Assembly (NCBI GenBank): GCA_003963145.1
Contig: RXJJ01000010.1
Span: 1-64,000 of the forward strand
DNA: 64,000 nt
Origin: Bradyrhizobiaceae bacterium
GTDB taxonomy: Bacteria > Pseudomonadota > Alphaproteobacteria > Rhizobiales > Xanthobacteraceae
Direction of reading: 5' to 3'
Position 1 is the first letter of the stretch. Each line of letters opens with the position of its first letter. The notes below the pieces were generated by a model, which was given only the letters and a program-made list of their open reading frames with translations, had not been told where the DNA came from and did no database searches. The translations under genes and the position numbers were made by a program. Below, in pieces: positions 24,903 through 34,852 of this stretch.

Positions 24903-25775
24903 TCAGTTCAGCCGCTGCGGCCGCTCATCGGCTGAAGACGCAGCAGAGGACGGCGTCGGGGTATAAGGCGCGCTGCCCACGCCCGGCGCAACGGCCTCGG
25001 CTGCGGCAAGGCGGCGTTCGTTGTCGCGATAGGCTTTCCAGCCGAGCGGCAGGCAGGCGAGATAGATCAGCGAACCGACGCTGAGCAGGTGCCACGGGTA
25101 GCTGACCAGCACCGCGATGAACAGCACGACGAACACCACGACCGGCACGACCATGTCCGGCGCGACGCGCTTGCCCACGGTCTTGCCTGAGAACACCGGC
25201 AGGCGCGACACCATCAGGAACGCGACCAGAAGGGTGAACAGCGCCGTCACCGTCGCGGGCAACTGCGGCAGGCCGATCAGGACCAGATACATCGGCAGCA
25301 GCACGCAGATTGCACCCGCCGGGGCCGGAACACCCGTGAAGAAATTGGCGGCGAAGGCCGGCTTGTTGGGATCGTCCATGGTGGCGTTGAACCGCGCGAG
25401 CCGCAGCCCGCCCGCGATGGCGAAGATCATCGCGCAGATCCAGCCGAAATTGTTCAGTTCGCGAAGCTGCCAGAAATAGAGAATGAGCGCCGGCGCGACA
25501 CCGAAGTTCACAAAGTCGGCAAGGCTGTCCAGCTCCGCGCCAAAACGCGACTGGCCCTTGATCATGCGCGCAACACGGCCATCGATGCCGTCGAGAATGG
25601 CGGCGAACACAATGGCGCCGAGCGCGAGCTCGATCCGGCCTTCGATCGCCATACGGATCGCGGTCAGGCCGGCGCAGATCGCCAGCAGCGTGATGACATT
25701 CGGCACCAGCATCCGCACCGGAATCTGGCGGAAGCGGCGACGGCGAAAATCAGGCACCTTGGAGTCGGGCAACAT
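24903..25775 (-). CDS. pssA: CDP-diacylglycerol-serine O-phosphatidyltransferase
   Basis: The 290-residue membrane enzyme carries the CDP-alcohol phosphatidyltransferase motif DGIDGRVARMIKGQSRFGAELDSLADFVNFG (about residues 61-92), with the D-G-x2-A-R-x8-G-x3-D-x3-D pattern. It makes phosphatidylserine from CDP-diacylglycerol and serine in the inner membrane. The psd gene, which decarboxylates the product to phosphatidylethanolamine, is immediately upstream on the same strand. The C-terminal Pro/Ala-rich tail is less conserved. Confidence 0.94.
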   Translation of the reverse strand: MLPDSKVPDFRRRRFRQIPVRMLVPNVITLLAICAGLTAIRMAIEGRIELALGAIVFAAILDGIDGRVARMIKGQSRFGAELDSLADFVNFGVAPALILYFWQLRELNNFGWICAMIFAIAGGLRLARFNATMDDPNKPAFAANFFTGVPAPAGAICVLLPMYLVLIGLPQLPATVTALFTLLVAFLMVSRLPVFSGKTVGKRVAPDMVVPVVVFVVLFIAVLVSYPWHLLSVGSLIYLACLPLGWKAYRDNERRLAAAEAVAPGVGSAPYTPTPSSAASSADERPQRLN

Positions 25776-25891
25776 CGTCGTGCGACCTCATGAAGCGGCG
25801 GCTGAAGGCGCCGGCGACCATCACAGCAACAGATATATAGCGCTTTGCGCCGCCAATGTGGGGAAAGTGCAGCGGCCGGACGGCCAAATAG

Positions 25892-26590
25892 TTAATCCGT
25901 GCGATAGGAGCGGCCGCCGTCGCCGAGCCTGAAATCGGCCAGAACCGTCTCACCCGCGATCGCGGTCTGCCCCACTGCGACCAGCGGCTTGGCGCCTTCC
26001 GGCAGATAAACGTCAAGCCGCGAGCCGAAACGGATCAATCCGAACCGCTCGCCCGCGCTGACATTCTGCCCCTCGCGCACGAAACACACGATCCGCCGCG
26101 CCACGAGGCCGGCGATCTGCACCACGCCGATGCGGCCCGAGGGCGTCGAGATCACAAGCGCGTTGCGCTCGTTATCCTCACTCGCCTTGTCGAGTTCGGC
26201 GTTGATGAACTTGCCGGGCCGGTAGGCGATGCGATCGACCCGGCCCTGAACCGGACTGCGGTTCACATGGCAGTTGAACACGCTCATGAAGATCGACACC
26301 CGCATCAGCGGCACATCGCCGAGACCCATTTCGGCCGGCGGCACCGCCTGCGCGATCAAGGAGACCTTTCCATCGGCCGGCGAGACAACGATCCCTTCCC
26401 GCGTCGGCGTGACGCGCACCGGATCGCGGAAGAACAACACGCACCAGATGGTGAGCACGCAGCCAAGCCAGCCAAGCGGGGTCCACAGCCAGAACAGGAT
26501 CAGGCTGATCAGCGCAAACACGCCGATGAAGGGATAGCCCTCCTCGTGAATGGGCGGGATCTGCGCGCGAATGGAATCGGTGATCGACAT
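25892..26590 (-). CDS. psd: Phosphatidylserine decarboxylase, short proenzyme type
   Basis: The 232-residue short-form proenzyme has membrane segments near the N-terminus ([31 protein letters not shown]). Other motifs are [25 protein letters not shown] and the self-cleavage site FGS in [15 protein letters not shown] (about residue 198). Cleavage at Gly-Ser gives the pyruvoyl cofactor. It converts phosphatidylserine to phosphatidylethanolamine. It sits 24 bp after the ABC exporter gene and 116 bp before pssA. Confidence 0.94.
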   Translation of the reverse strand: MSITDSIRAQIPPIHEEGYPFIGVFALISLILFWLWTPLGWLGCVLTIWCVLFFRDPVRVTPTREGIVVSPADGKVSLIAQAVPPAEMGLGDVPLMRVSIFMSVFNCHVNRSPVQGRVDRIAYRPGKFINAELDKASEDNERNALVISTPSGRIGVVQIAGLVARRIVCFVREGQNVSAGERFGLIRFGSRLDVYLPEGAKPLVAVGQTAIAGETVLADFRLGDGGRSYRTD

Positions 26591-26614
26591 TGATAATCCA
26601 ACCTCGAGTATAAA

Positions 26615-28567
26615 TTATTCCGCCGCGTCGGACGTCAGTTCCGGATCGACCTGCGGCGGGTTGCGGTTCAGCGCGACATCCTCATCGGCCATCATCGCCA
26701 GCTTCTCGCGCGCCTCTTGCGCCTCACGTTGCCTGTTCCACATGCTGGCGTAAAGACCGCCCGCCGTCAGAAGCTGTGCATGGGTGCCGCGTTCGACGAT
26801 GCGACCCTGATCCAGCACGATGATCTCGTCGGCGGCCACGATGGTCGAAAGCCGGTGGGCGATCACCAGCGACGTGCGGTTGCGCGAAACCTTCTCCAGT
26901 TCGTTCTGGATTTCCTGCTCGGTATGGCTGTCGAGCGCGGATGTCGCCTCGTCGAGCACCAGAATCGGCGGCCCTTTCAGGATCGTGCGCGCGATCGCCA
27001 CCCGCTGCTTCTCGCCGCCCGACAGTTTCAGGCCGCGCTCGCCGACCTCGGTCTCATAGCCATGCGGCGCCATGCGGATAAAGCCGTCGATCTGCGCCAT
27101 CGCCGCGGCTTCCTCGACCTCGGCGTCGGTCGCGTTCCAGCGGCCATAGCGGATGTTGTAACGGATGGTGTCGTTGAACAGCACGGTGTCCTGCGGCACC
27201 ATGCCGATGGAGGCGCGCAGCGAGGTTTGCGTGACGCTGCGGATATCCTGCCCGTCGATGGTGATACGGCCGCCGCTGACATCATAAAGGCGGAACAGAA
27301 GCCGTGAAATGGTCGATTTGCCGGCGCCAGACGGGCCGACGATGGCGACCGTCTTGCCGGCGGGCACCTCGAAGGACAATCCCTTCAGGATCTGGCGCTC
27401 GGGATCGTAGGCGAATTTGACGTCCTCGAACCGCACCACGCCCTGCGCGACATGAAGCGGCTTTGCGCCCGGCGCATCTTCCACTTCCGGCTTGCGCGAT
27501 AGCACGCCGAACATCTTTTCGATATCGATCACGGCCTGCCGGATTTCGCGATAGACAAAGCCCATGAAATTCAGCGGCTGATAAAGCTGGATCATCATGG
27601 CATTGACCATGACGAAGTCGCCGATGGTGTGCGTGCCGTCGTGAATGGCCATGGCGCACATCACCATCGTCGCGGTGAGACCGATGGTGAAGATCACCGC
27701 CTGGCCGGTGTTGAGCAGCGCCAGCGAGGTGTAGGTCTTGACGCTGGCCTGCTCGAAACGCTCGATCGAATGATCGTAGCGTCGCGCCTCGCGCTCTTCC
27801 GCGCCAAAATATTTCACCGTCTCGTAATTGAGCAGCGAGTCGATCGCCTTGGTGTTTGCCTCGGTGTCCGACTCGTTCATCTTGCGGCGAATTTCGATCC
27901 GCCACTCGGTCGCGACATAGGTGAAATACATATAGGCGATAACGGTAACCAGCGTGACCAGCACGTAGCGCCAGTCGAACTGCCACAGCAGCACGCCCAT
28001 CAGCAGAACCGTCTCGATGATGGTCGGTATCAGCTGCAGGATCACCATGCGCACGATGGTGTCGATGGCGGTGCGCCCGCGCTCCAGCACGCGCGTCAGT
28101 CCGCCGGTCTTGCGCTCCAGATGAAAGCGCAGCGACAGATCGTGCATATGGACGAAAGTGCGGTTGGCCAGCTTGCGCACCGCATGCATCGCGACACTGG
28201 CAAAGATGCCGTCGCGCCACTGCGTGAACACCGCCATCAGGATGCGCATGCCGCCATAGCTCAGCGTCATGATGACCGGCGAGGCGATGAGCCACAGCAT
28301 CCAGTTCGACGGCTGCACGGGAGCGCTGCCCTGCCCGTTCAGCACATCGATGGCCCATTTGAAGGTGAAGGGCACCGCCAGCGTCGCCAGCTTTGCGACG
28401 ATGAGAAGCACCATCGACCAGACCACGCGCATCTTGAGATCGAAGCGGTCGCTCGGCCACATGTATGGCCAAAGATGGACCAGCGTATCGATGATCGAAG
28501 CGCGTTCGGCCTTGAGGTCCTGCTCGTTAGAACCTGCCTTTGCGGCAGCGTTATCAGTAGAAGTCAT
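26615..28567 (-). CDS. Atm1-type ABC exporter (half transporter)
   Basis: The 650-residue fused permease-ATPase has six membrane helices (about 50-350). The ATPase domain contains Walker A GPSGAGKST, signature LSGGEKQRVAIART, Walker B ILVLDEATSALD and the H-loop IAHRLST. The conserved Atm1/ABCB7-type sequence TRVLERGRTAIDTIVRM and ...NFMGFVYREIRQAVIDIEKMF support the Atm1 class, which exports glutathione-linked sulfur or metal compounds. It probably works as a homodimer. It is the first gene of the psd-pssA group. Confidence 0.88.
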   Translation of the reverse strand: MTSTDNAAAKAGSNEQDLKAERASIIDTLVHLWPYMWPSDRFDLKMRVVWSMVLLIVAKLATLAVPFTFKWAIDVLNGQGSAPVQPSNWMLWLIASPVIMTLSYGGMRILMAVFTQWRDGIFASVAMHAVRKLANRTFVHMHDLSLRFHLERKTGGLTRVLERGRTAIDTIVRMVILQLIPTIIETVLLMGVLLWQFDWRYVLVTLVTVIAYMYFTYVATEWRIEIRRKMNESDTEANTKAIDSLLNYETVKYFGAEEREARRYDHSIERFEQASVKTYTSLALLNTGQAVIFTIGLTATMVMCAMAIHDGTHTIGDFVMVNAMMIQLYQPLNFMGFVYREIRQAVIDIEKMFGVLSRKPEVEDAPGAKPLHVAQGVVRFEDVKFAYDPERQILKGLSFEVPAGKTVAIVGPSGAGKSTISRLLFRLYDVSGGRITIDGQDIRSVTQTSLRASIGMVPQDTVLFNDTIRYNIRYGRWNATDAEVEEAAAMAQIDGFIRMAPHGYETEVGERGLKLSGGEKQRVAIARTILKGPPILVLDEATSALDSHTEQEIQNELEKVSRNRTSLVIAHRLSTIVAADEIIVLDQGRIVERGTHAQLLTAGGLYASMWNRQREAQEAREKLAMMADEDVALNRNPPQVDPELTSDAAE

Positions 28568-28767
28568 TCATCGTCCAATGCAGTCCGTCCGGCGCGGCGG
28601 CAAGCCTCATTCGGGCCGTTAATATCCTCCCGTCATATAGAATGTTCCGTCCTCCTCCGCATCCTTTTGAATTCAAATCTTTTGCCTTTTGCCGCTGCGC
28701 GGAATCAGCGTCACGGCTATAAGATCGGTGTCTTGACGATGTCGCAATGCGATGCCACATCGGCCTT

Positions 28768-29370
28768 ATGACAATTAAGACAATTTGCGTTTACTGCGGT
28801 TCCGGCCCCGGCACCGATCCCCGCTTCATTCAGTCCGCGAGCGCATTCGGCAAGCTCCTGGCCGAACAGGGCATTGGCCTTGTCTATGGCGGCGGCTCCA
28901 TTGGCCTCATGGGCGCGGTCGCCAACGCGGTGATCGACCATGGCGGCCACGTCACCGGCATCATTCCCGACTTTCTGACGGCGCGCGAAAACGCCATGAC
29001 CCGCGCGCAGGAAATGATCGTCACGAAAGACATGCACGAGCGCAAGCAACTGATGTTCGAGCGTTCCGATGCGTTCGTGGCGCTGCCCGGCGGCGTCGGT
29101 ACGCTCGAGGAACTCGTCGAACAGATGACATGGGCCCAGCTTGGGCGGCACAGCAAGCCGATCCTGATCGCGAACGTCGCGAAATTCTGGGAGCCGTTGC
29201 TTGGCCTGCTCAGGCACATGCACGAGACCGCGTTTATTCGTCCGGGCCTCTCGGTCGATATCCTCACAGCCGATCGCGTCGAGGACATCATCCCAAAACT
29301 GCGCCAGGCCAACGGTGGAAATACCCAGCCGACGAAAAGGCTCGAGCCGAGCGTGGCTGAGAAGCTGTAG
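28768..29370 (+). CDS. LOG-family protein (TIGR00730, nucleoside 5'-monophosphate phosphoribohydrolase)
   Basis: The 200-residue Rossmann-type protein has VYCGSGPGTDPRF at the start, GLVYGGGSIGLMGAVANAV and the LOG signature PGGVGTLEELVEQMTWAQLG. These motifs form the active site of cytokinin-activating 'lonely guy' enzymes and pyrimidine/purine 5'-nucleotide hydrolases. I chose ATG 28768 because the family starts close to the first beta strand; 28747 is an alternative. Its 3' end converges with cimA. Confidence 0.9.
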   Translation: MTIKTICVYCGSGPGTDPRFIQSASAFGKLLAEQGIGLVYGGGSIGLMGAVANAVIDHGGHVTGIIPDFLTARENAMTRAQEMIVTKDMHERKQLMFERSDAFVALPGGVGTLEELVEQMTWAQLGRHSKPILIANVAKFWEPLLGLLRHMHETAFIRPGLSVDILTADRVEDIIPKLRQANGGNTQPTKRLEPSVAEKL

Positions 29371-29388
29371 CCTCTCGTTACGCTCCTT

Positions 29389-30987
29389 TCACGCCGGCGC
29401 GCCGGACTTCACCAGCTTGTAGACCACTGAATCCATCAGCGCCTGAAACGAGGCGTCGATGATATTCGGCGACACGCCGATCGTAGTCCAGCGGTTGCCG
29501 GTTTCATCCTCACTCTCGATCAGCACGCGCGTCACGGCCTCGGTGCCGCCATTGAGGATACGCACGCGGTAGTCGATCAGCTTCAGTCCCTCGATGTATT
29601 TCTGGTACTTGCCGAGGTCCTTGCGCAGCGCCACGTCGAGCGCGTTGACAGGGCCATTGCCCTCGCCCGCGGAAATCAGCTGCTCGCCGCCGACATCGAC
29701 CTTCACCACCGCCATCGCCACGGTGACACGCTGACCGAGCGCGTTGCTGCGTTGCTCGACGTTGACGTCGAACTGCAGGACACGGATGTAGTCCGGCACC
29801 TTGCCGAGCGTGCGCCGCGCCAGCAGATCGAACGATGCGTCGGCAGATTCATAAGCGAAACCCGCCGCCTCGCGCTCCTTCATTTCCTCGATCAGCCGGG
29901 TCAGCTTCGGATCGTTTTTCTCGAAAGGAATGTTCGCCCGCTCCAGCGCGGCGAGAACGTTGGAGCGGCCCGCCTGATCGGACACCAGCACCTTGCGGTG
30001 ATTGCCGACCGCCTCGGGCGCGATGTGCTCGTAAGTGTGCGGGTCCTTCAGCACGGCCGAGGCGTGGATTCCCGTCTTGGTGACGAACGCGCTTTCGCCG
30101 ACATAGGGCGCGTGCATGTCCGGCGCGCGATTGAGGATGTCGTCGAGCGAGCGCGACACCTGCACCAGTGTCTTCAGATTTTGATCCGATACGCCGATAT
30201 CGAATCTGTCGGCGAATTCGCCCTTCAGCTTCAGCGTCGGGATCAGCGAACACAGATTGGCGTTGCCGCATCGCTCGCCAAGACCGTTCAGCGTGCCCTG
30301 GATCTGGCGCACGCCGGCGCGCACAGCGGCAAGCGTGTTGGCCACCGCCTGCTCGGTATCGTTATGGGCATGGATTCCGAGATGATCGCCGGGGATGTGC
30401 CCGACGACCTCCCGGACGATTGTTTCGATCTCGTCCGGCATGGTGCCGCCATTGGTATCGCACAGCACCACCCAGCGCGCGCCGGACTCATACGCAGCCT
30501 TCGCGCAGGCCAGCGCGAAGGCCGGATCTTCCTTGTAACCGTCGAAAAAGTGCTCGCAATCCAGCATCACCTCGCGGCCTGCCGCCTTCGCGGCAGCAAC
30601 GCTGTCGCGGATCGAGGCGAGATTTTCTTCGTTCGTGGTCTGCAGCGCGACACGCACCTGATAGGCGGAAGCCTTGGCGACGAAACAGATCGCGTCCGCC
30701 TTCGCCTCGAGCAACGCGGCAACGCCCGGATCGTTCGACGCCGAGCGGCCTGCGCGCCTCGTCATGCCGAAGGCGGTGAACTTCGCATGTCCGAATTTCG
30801 GCTTGCGCGAGAAAAAATCGGTATCCATCGGGTTGGCGCCGGGATAGCCGCCCTCGATGTAGTCGATGCCGAGTTCATCGACCATCTGCGCGATCAGCTG
30901 CTTGTCGTGCAGCGTGAAGTCGACGCCATGCGTCTGCGCGCCGTCGCGCAGCGTGGTGTCGAACAGATAAAGGCGCTCGCGGCTCAT
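29389..30987 (-). CDS. cimA: (R)-citramalate synthase
   Basis: The 532-residue enzyme belongs to the DRE-TIM metallolyase family. The opening LYLFDTTLRDGAQTHGVDFTLHDK and the EGGYPGANPMDTDFF segment are typical of CimA rather than LeuA. HAHNDTEQAVANTLAAVRAG holds the metal His pair, and a C-terminal LeuA-type regulatory domain follows. It condenses pyruvate and acetyl-CoA to citramalate for isoleucine synthesis. The ATG at 30987 overlaps the stop of the preceding GNAT gene. Confidence 0.92.
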   Translation of the reverse strand: MSRERLYLFDTTLRDGAQTHGVDFTLHDKQLIAQMVDELGIDYIEGGYPGANPMDTDFFSRKPKFGHAKFTAFGMTRRAGRSASNDPGVAALLEAKADAICFVAKASAYQVRVALQTTNEENLASIRDSVAAAKAAGREVMLDCEHFFDGYKEDPAFALACAKAAYESGARWVVLCDTNGGTMPDEIETIVREVVGHIPGDHLGIHAHNDTEQAVANTLAAVRAGVRQIQGTLNGLGERCGNANLCSLIPTLKLKGEFADRFDIGVSDQNLKTLVQVSRSLDDILNRAPDMHAPYVGESAFVTKTGIHASAVLKDPHTYEHIAPEAVGNHRKVLVSDQAGRSNVLAALERANIPFEKNDPKLTRLIEEMKEREAAGFAYESADASFDLLARRTLGKVPDYIRVLQFDVNVEQRSNALGQRVTVAMAVVKVDVGGEQLISAGEGNGPVNALDVALRKDLGKYQKYIEGLKLIDYRVRILNGGTEAVTRVLIESEDETGNRWTTIGVSPNIIDASFQALMDSVVYKLVKSGAPA

Positions 30988-31502
30988 GACGGCCTCTCGC
31001 CCGGCTGGTCGTTGGCTGCCAGCATTTTCTTCATCGTGGTGTTGGCCAGCCACTCATCGCCGACGGTGACGGTGTTGCGGCTTTCTCCGGCATAGCCCCG
31101 CTTCTTGAAAAAAGGTTCGGCGGTGTCGCTGGCATCCACGGTCAGCCGCGTTGCGCCGCGCGCGCCGGCCAGCTTCTCGATGGCATCGCAGAGCGCGCTC
31201 GCCACGCCCTGCCGCGCCGCGCCGGGATGAACATAGAGCATGTCGAGGTGATCGGCGCCCTTGAGGGACACGAAGCCGACCGGCGAGCCCTGCAGGGTCG
31301 CGACCAGCGTCAGCTGAGAACCAAGACGCTTGCCGAACGCCTCTTCGTCGTCGGCGACGGCGGCCCATGCGTCGCGCTGGTTCTCGGAATAATCGTCCTC
31401 GGTCAGCCCTTCGACGCTCGCGGCAAAGATCGCCGCGAGGATCGGAACGTCCGCCGGCAGGAATGGCCGCAGCCCGATTTGTGGAAATGCCTGCGCCATC
31501 AT
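30984..31502 (-). CDS. GNAT-family N-acetyltransferase
   Basis: The roughly 170-residue protein has a standard GNAT fold. The acetyl-CoA loop is [25 protein letters not shown] (Q/R-x-x-G-x-A type), followed by a beta strand [21 protein letters not shown]. The substrate is unknown. Its start region overlaps the cysS stop and its stop overlaps the cimA start, making a coupled cysS-GNAT-cimA chain. Starts at 31502 and 31499 are equally possible. Confidence 0.85.
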   Translation of the reverse strand: MMAQAFPQIGLRPFLPADVPILAAIFAASVEGLTEDDYSENQRDAWAAVADDEEAFGKRLGSQLTLVATLQGSPVGFVSLKGADHLDMLYVHPGAARQGVASALCDAIEKLAGARGATRLTVDASDTAEPFFKKRGYAGESRNTVTVGDEWLANTTMKKMLAANDQPGERPS

Positions 31503-32986
31503 CGCGCGACCTCCCACGTGGTCACGGGCTTGCCGTCGGCGTCTTTGCCGTCCTTGATCGCGATGCCCATCGCAGCGAGTTGGTCGCGGATGCGGTCGGA
31601 TTCCGCAAAATCCTTGCGAGCACGGGCGGATTCGCGAGCCATAATAAGCGGCCCGACCTTTTCCATTAGATCGCGGCGGCGTGCATTTGCCGGATTTGAT
31701 CCGTAGGGGCGGGAGAATTCGATGCCGAGCAATCGAAGAGTAGAAATCAGGAAAGGTAACCTCTCGGGTTCCCGTCTCACTTCATTAGCTAAATGATGCA
31801 CGCGGTCTAGCGCGCGATGGGTGTTGAGATCGTCGGCCAGCGCCTCCATCACCTCTCGGTCTGGTTCACCAACCTTAAGCATGAGCGACGGATTGTTCAG
31901 GGGCTCGATAATTCGGTCGACAAGAAGCTCCCATTGAACAACTTGGTCTTCTGCTTCCCATAGTCTTTTGATTGTCCAGTCTATCGGTTGCCGATAATGT
32001 GTCTTTAGCATCGCGACGCGAACAACGTTTCCCGCCCAAGTCTTTTTTCCAAAAGTATCCATTGTAAGCAATTCGTTGATGGTGACGAAATTGCCGAGGC
32101 TCTTCGACATCTTCTCGCCTTCGACCTGCAGGAAGCCGTTGTGCATCCACACATTGGCCATGCGGCTCTGGTGAAACGCGCAGCAGGACTGCGCCATCTC
32201 ATTCTCGTGATGCGGAAACACGAGATCGATGCCGCCGCCGTGAATGTCGAACTGGTGCGGATAGTTCTGCCCCGACGACAACGTGGCCTTCACATCTTCC
32301 CATAAAAGTTTGTCGGCCATCGCCGAGCATTCAATGTGCCAGCCCGGACGGCCCGGCGCCCCGATGCCGGCTGGCGAGGGCCATGACGGCTCGCCCGGCT
32401 TCGAGGGCTTCCACAAAACAAAGTCCATCGGCGCGCGCTTGTACGGCGCGACATCGACCCGCGCGCCGGCCAGCATTTCATCGAGCGTGCGCCGCGCGAG
32501 GCTGCCGTATTTCTGATCGGTGGCGACACTGAACAGGACATGATCCTGCTCGACATAGGCGTTTTTATTCGCGATCAACTTTTCGATGATCGCGCGCATC
32601 TCCCCGATATGCTCGGTCGCGCGCGGCTCGGCGCTGGGGCGCAGACAACCCAGCTCATCGACATCGGCATGGAATTGCTTCTCGGTCTGCTCGGTGACCT
32701 TGCGAATCGCCTCGTTCAGCGGCAGGCCGGGAAAGTCGCGCGCCGCGCGATCGTTGATCTTGTCGTCGACGTCGGTGATGTTGCGGACATAGGTGACGTG
32801 TTTCTCGCCGTAGAGATGCCGCAGCAGGCGAAACAGCACGTCGAACACGATGACCGGGCGCGCGTTGCCGATATGGGCGAAGTCATAGACCGTCGGCCCG
32901 CACACATACATACGCACGTTCGAAGCATCGAGCGGCACGAAAGCGCGCTTTTCCTTCGTCAGCGTATCGTAGAGCTTCAGCTCCAT
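31499..32986 (-). CDS. cysS: Cysteinyl-tRNA synthetase
   Basis: The 495-residue class I synthetase begins [20 protein letters not shown]. It has the zinc Cys and HIGH region [18 protein letters not shown], and KMSKS in [20 protein letters not shown] 32986 matches the family N-terminus, although the frame is open for 38 further codons upstream. Part of the C-terminal half (about 31690-32090) is visibly poorer in G+C and uses rarer third bases than both flanks, yet the protein remains in frame and family-like. That patch may come from recombination with a distant allele. Confidence 0.95.
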   Translation of the reverse strand: MELKLYDTLTKEKRAFVPLDASNVRMYVCGPTVYDFAHIGNARPVIVFDVLFRLLRHLYGEKHVTYVRNITDVDDKINDRAARDFPGLPLNEAIRKVTEQTEKQFHADVDELGCLRPSAEPRATEHIGEMRAIIEKLIANKNAYVEQDHVLFSVATDQKYGSLARRTLDEMLAGARVDVAPYKRAPMDFVLWKPSKPGEPSWPSPAGIGAPGRPGWHIECSAMADKLLWEDVKATLSSGQNYPHQFDIHGGGIDLVFPHHENEMAQSCCAFHQSRMANVWMHNGFLQVEGEKMSKSLGNFVTINELLTMDTFGKKTWAGNVVRVAMLKTHYRQPIDWTIKRLWEAEDQVVQWELLVDRIIEPLNNPSLMLKVGEPDREVMEALADDLNTHRALDRVHHLANEVRREPERLPFLISTLRLLGIEFSRPYGSNPANARRRDLMEKVGPLIMARESARARKDFAESDRIRDQLAAMGIAIKDGKDADGKPVTTWEVAR

Positions 32987-33292
32987 CGCGGCTGTCCCAT
33001 AACAAAAGAATCCCATCCCTTGCGGCCGGGTCGTCAAATCATCTCTTTTGAGAAAAGACGGCTCCAGCCAGCGTTTAGCTAGCGAATAATCCCACGGCAA
33101 ATGCCGAAAATGGAGAGAGAACCGTTCATGGCCGGCACAATGGTCCGCGCAGGCGGGCGCGTCAAGCGCGATGGCGGCCTCTGGTAAAGGGAATTTAGGC
33201 TCATTTCATTGTGACCGCAAAAGCCGGTTAAGCAATCTTAACACATCGCCCGTATCGGTATAAAGCCTCCGCTCCCTCCCGTCCGGTGCCTT
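32987..33292. other. Divergent intergenic region between cysS and a small secreted-protein gene
   Basis: No gene is supported here. The cysS frame stays open to about 33100, but those codons do not look like cysS. The only symmetry seen is TCTTTT-GA-GAAAAGA around 33040-33060. The stretch after about 33185 is A+T-richer and probably holds the rightward promoter. No tRNA or known riboswitch was recognised. Confidence 0.45.
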
Positions 33293-33616
33293 ATGCGACT
33301 GATTCCCGCGATTCTTGTTTCCGCGTCCCTTGGCTGCGCTCTTCTTGCCGCTTCCGTGTCTTCCTCACTCGCCGACAGCGAGGTTTTCATCGTCGCCAAT
33401 CAGCCAGACGGCTATGGCATCGACCATTGTCTGGCCAATGGCGAACGCTGCGGAGCCCCGGCGGCACGCGCCTATTGCCAGTTGCACGAATTCTCCCAGG
33501 CCAGCGCCTATCGTCGGGTCGATCCCGACGAGGTGACAGGCTCGGTTCCCGTCTCCGCCGGTACATGCAAGGGCAGCGGCTGCGACGAGTATGTCGCCAT
33601 CACCTGCCAGCGGTGA
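33293..33616 (+). CDS. Small secreted Cys-rich protein, hypothetical
   Basis: The 107-residue protein has a cleavable signal peptide (MRLIPAILVSASLGCALLAASVSSSLA, cut before DSEVF). The mature part of about 80 residues contains six Cys, including ERCGAPAARAYCQLHEF and CKGSGCDEYVAITCQR, so disulfide bonds are likely in the periplasm. No known domain is recognised; similar small Cys-containing exported proteins occur in Bradyrhizobiaceae. It precedes another exported protein in the same direction. Confidence 0.75.
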   Translation: MRLIPAILVSASLGCALLAASVSSSLADSEVFIVANQPDGYGIDHCLANGERCGAPAARAYCQLHEFSQASAYRRVDPDEVTGSVPVSAGTCKGSGCDEYVAITCQR

Positions 33617-33739
33617 ATCCGGCGGCCTTGGCTGCCTTTAATGCGCCCTGAATCGGACGTGACCTCGCCGCCGGAAGCCTGTATGTGAAGCGGCGTCGGC
33701 CGCCATGCGGCTGGATTTCGAGCCGGATTCAGCGTGCCA

Positions 33740-34834
33740 ATGCCCCCCCGTTCGTTCCCGAAATACGTCCTGCTGCTGGGCGTTGCCCTGACGGCCAGTT
33801 CCACAGCTTTTGCGCAGGTAATCTCGCAAGGCCCGGGCAGCCCGATGTGCCAGCGCCTTGAGGGCCAGCTGGCCAGCATCAATAGCGGCGCGGGCAGCGG
33901 CGGAGACCCCGCGCGCGCCGACCAGATCAGGCGCTATCAGGATGCCGCGACAAAACAGCAGGCCGAACTGGAGCGTGTTCAGGGCCAAGCAAGGCGGCAG
34001 GGTTGTGAGAGCTCCGGCTTCTTCTCGATGTTCACCGGCCAGTCCGCGCAATGCGCCCCGATCAACAACCAGATCCAGCAGATGCGCGCCAATCTGGATC
34101 AGATCACGACCAGCCTTCAGCAGTTGCGCAACGGCGCCTCGACCGTGGACGATAACCAGCGCCGCTCGGTGATGCTTGCGCTGGCGCAGAACAATTGCGG
34201 CCAGCAATACGTCAATGCTGTTCGCTCCACCGGCGGCTTCCTCGACACGCTGTTCGGCGGCGGCGGCAATAATCCGGGAATGAGCGATCCCAACGCTCCG
34301 AATGCAGGCACCTACCGCACGGTCTGCGCGCGCAGCTGCGACGGCGCGTATTTCCCGATCTCGTTCGCGACCGTCCCGAGCCGCTTCCAGGACGACGAGC
34401 GCACCTGCAAGGCGCTGTGCCCGAATTCGGAAGCGACATTGTTCACCTATCGCAATCCGGGCGAGGATATCGGACAGGCCGTGTCGCTGAACGGACAGCC
34501 CTACTCCCAGTCGCCCAACGCTTTCCGCTTCCGCACCCAGTTCGACAAAACCTGCAGCTGCCGCGCGCCGGGCCAGAGCTGGGCCGATGCGCTCAAGAAT
34601 GTCGACGATTCCAGCGCTGCGGCGCAGGGCGACATCATCGTCACGCCGGAAAACGCAAAGAAACTATCGCAGCCGGTGGCGACACCTGCCTCGCGCCGTC
34701 AGCCGGCGACGGCATCACCGGCCCCCGCTGCGCCGGAGACCGCCGATACCGCCACATCAACGGGCGACAAACCGATCCGCTCGGTGGGACCGACATTCGT
34801 TCCCAATCAACCGTCGCCCAGCCGCCCGAACTGA
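33740..34834 (+). CDS. DUF2865-type secreted protein
   Basis: The roughly 364-residue exported protein has a signal peptide ending near ASSTAFA. A coiled region follows (residues about 50-90, ADQIRRYQDAATKQQAELERVQGQ). The Cys-rich DUF2865 core contains TYRTVCARSCDGAYFPISFATVPSRFQDDERTCKALCPNSEATLF. The C-terminal part is Pro/Ala-rich and disordered. Function unknown; possibly a periplasmic or envelope protein. ATG at 33740 is preferred to the GTG two codons earlier. Confidence 0.82.
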   Translation: MPPRSFPKYVLLLGVALTASSTAFAQVISQGPGSPMCQRLEGQLASINSGAGSGGDPARADQIRRYQDAATKQQAELERVQGQARRQGCESSGFFSMFTGQSAQCAPINNQIQQMRANLDQITTSLQQLRNGASTVDDNQRRSVMLALAQNNCGQQYVNAVRSTGGFLDTLFGGGGNNPGMSDPNAPNAGTYRTVCARSCDGAYFPISFATVPSRFQDDERTCKALCPNSEATLFTYRNPGEDIGQAVSLNGQPYSQSPNAFRFRTQFDKTCSCRAPGQSWADALKNVDDSSAAAQGDIIVTPENAKKLSQPVATPASRRQPATASPAPAAPETADTATSTGDKPIRSVGPTFVPNQPSPSRPN

Positions 34835-34852
34835 CGGCCTCGCGTTTGTGAC

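Noticed and set aside
32987..33100. In-frame N-terminal extension of cysS
   Set aside because: The frame is open, but CysS proteins start at [12 protein letters not shown] sequence and the extra codons do not look like the family. The internal ATG is preferred.
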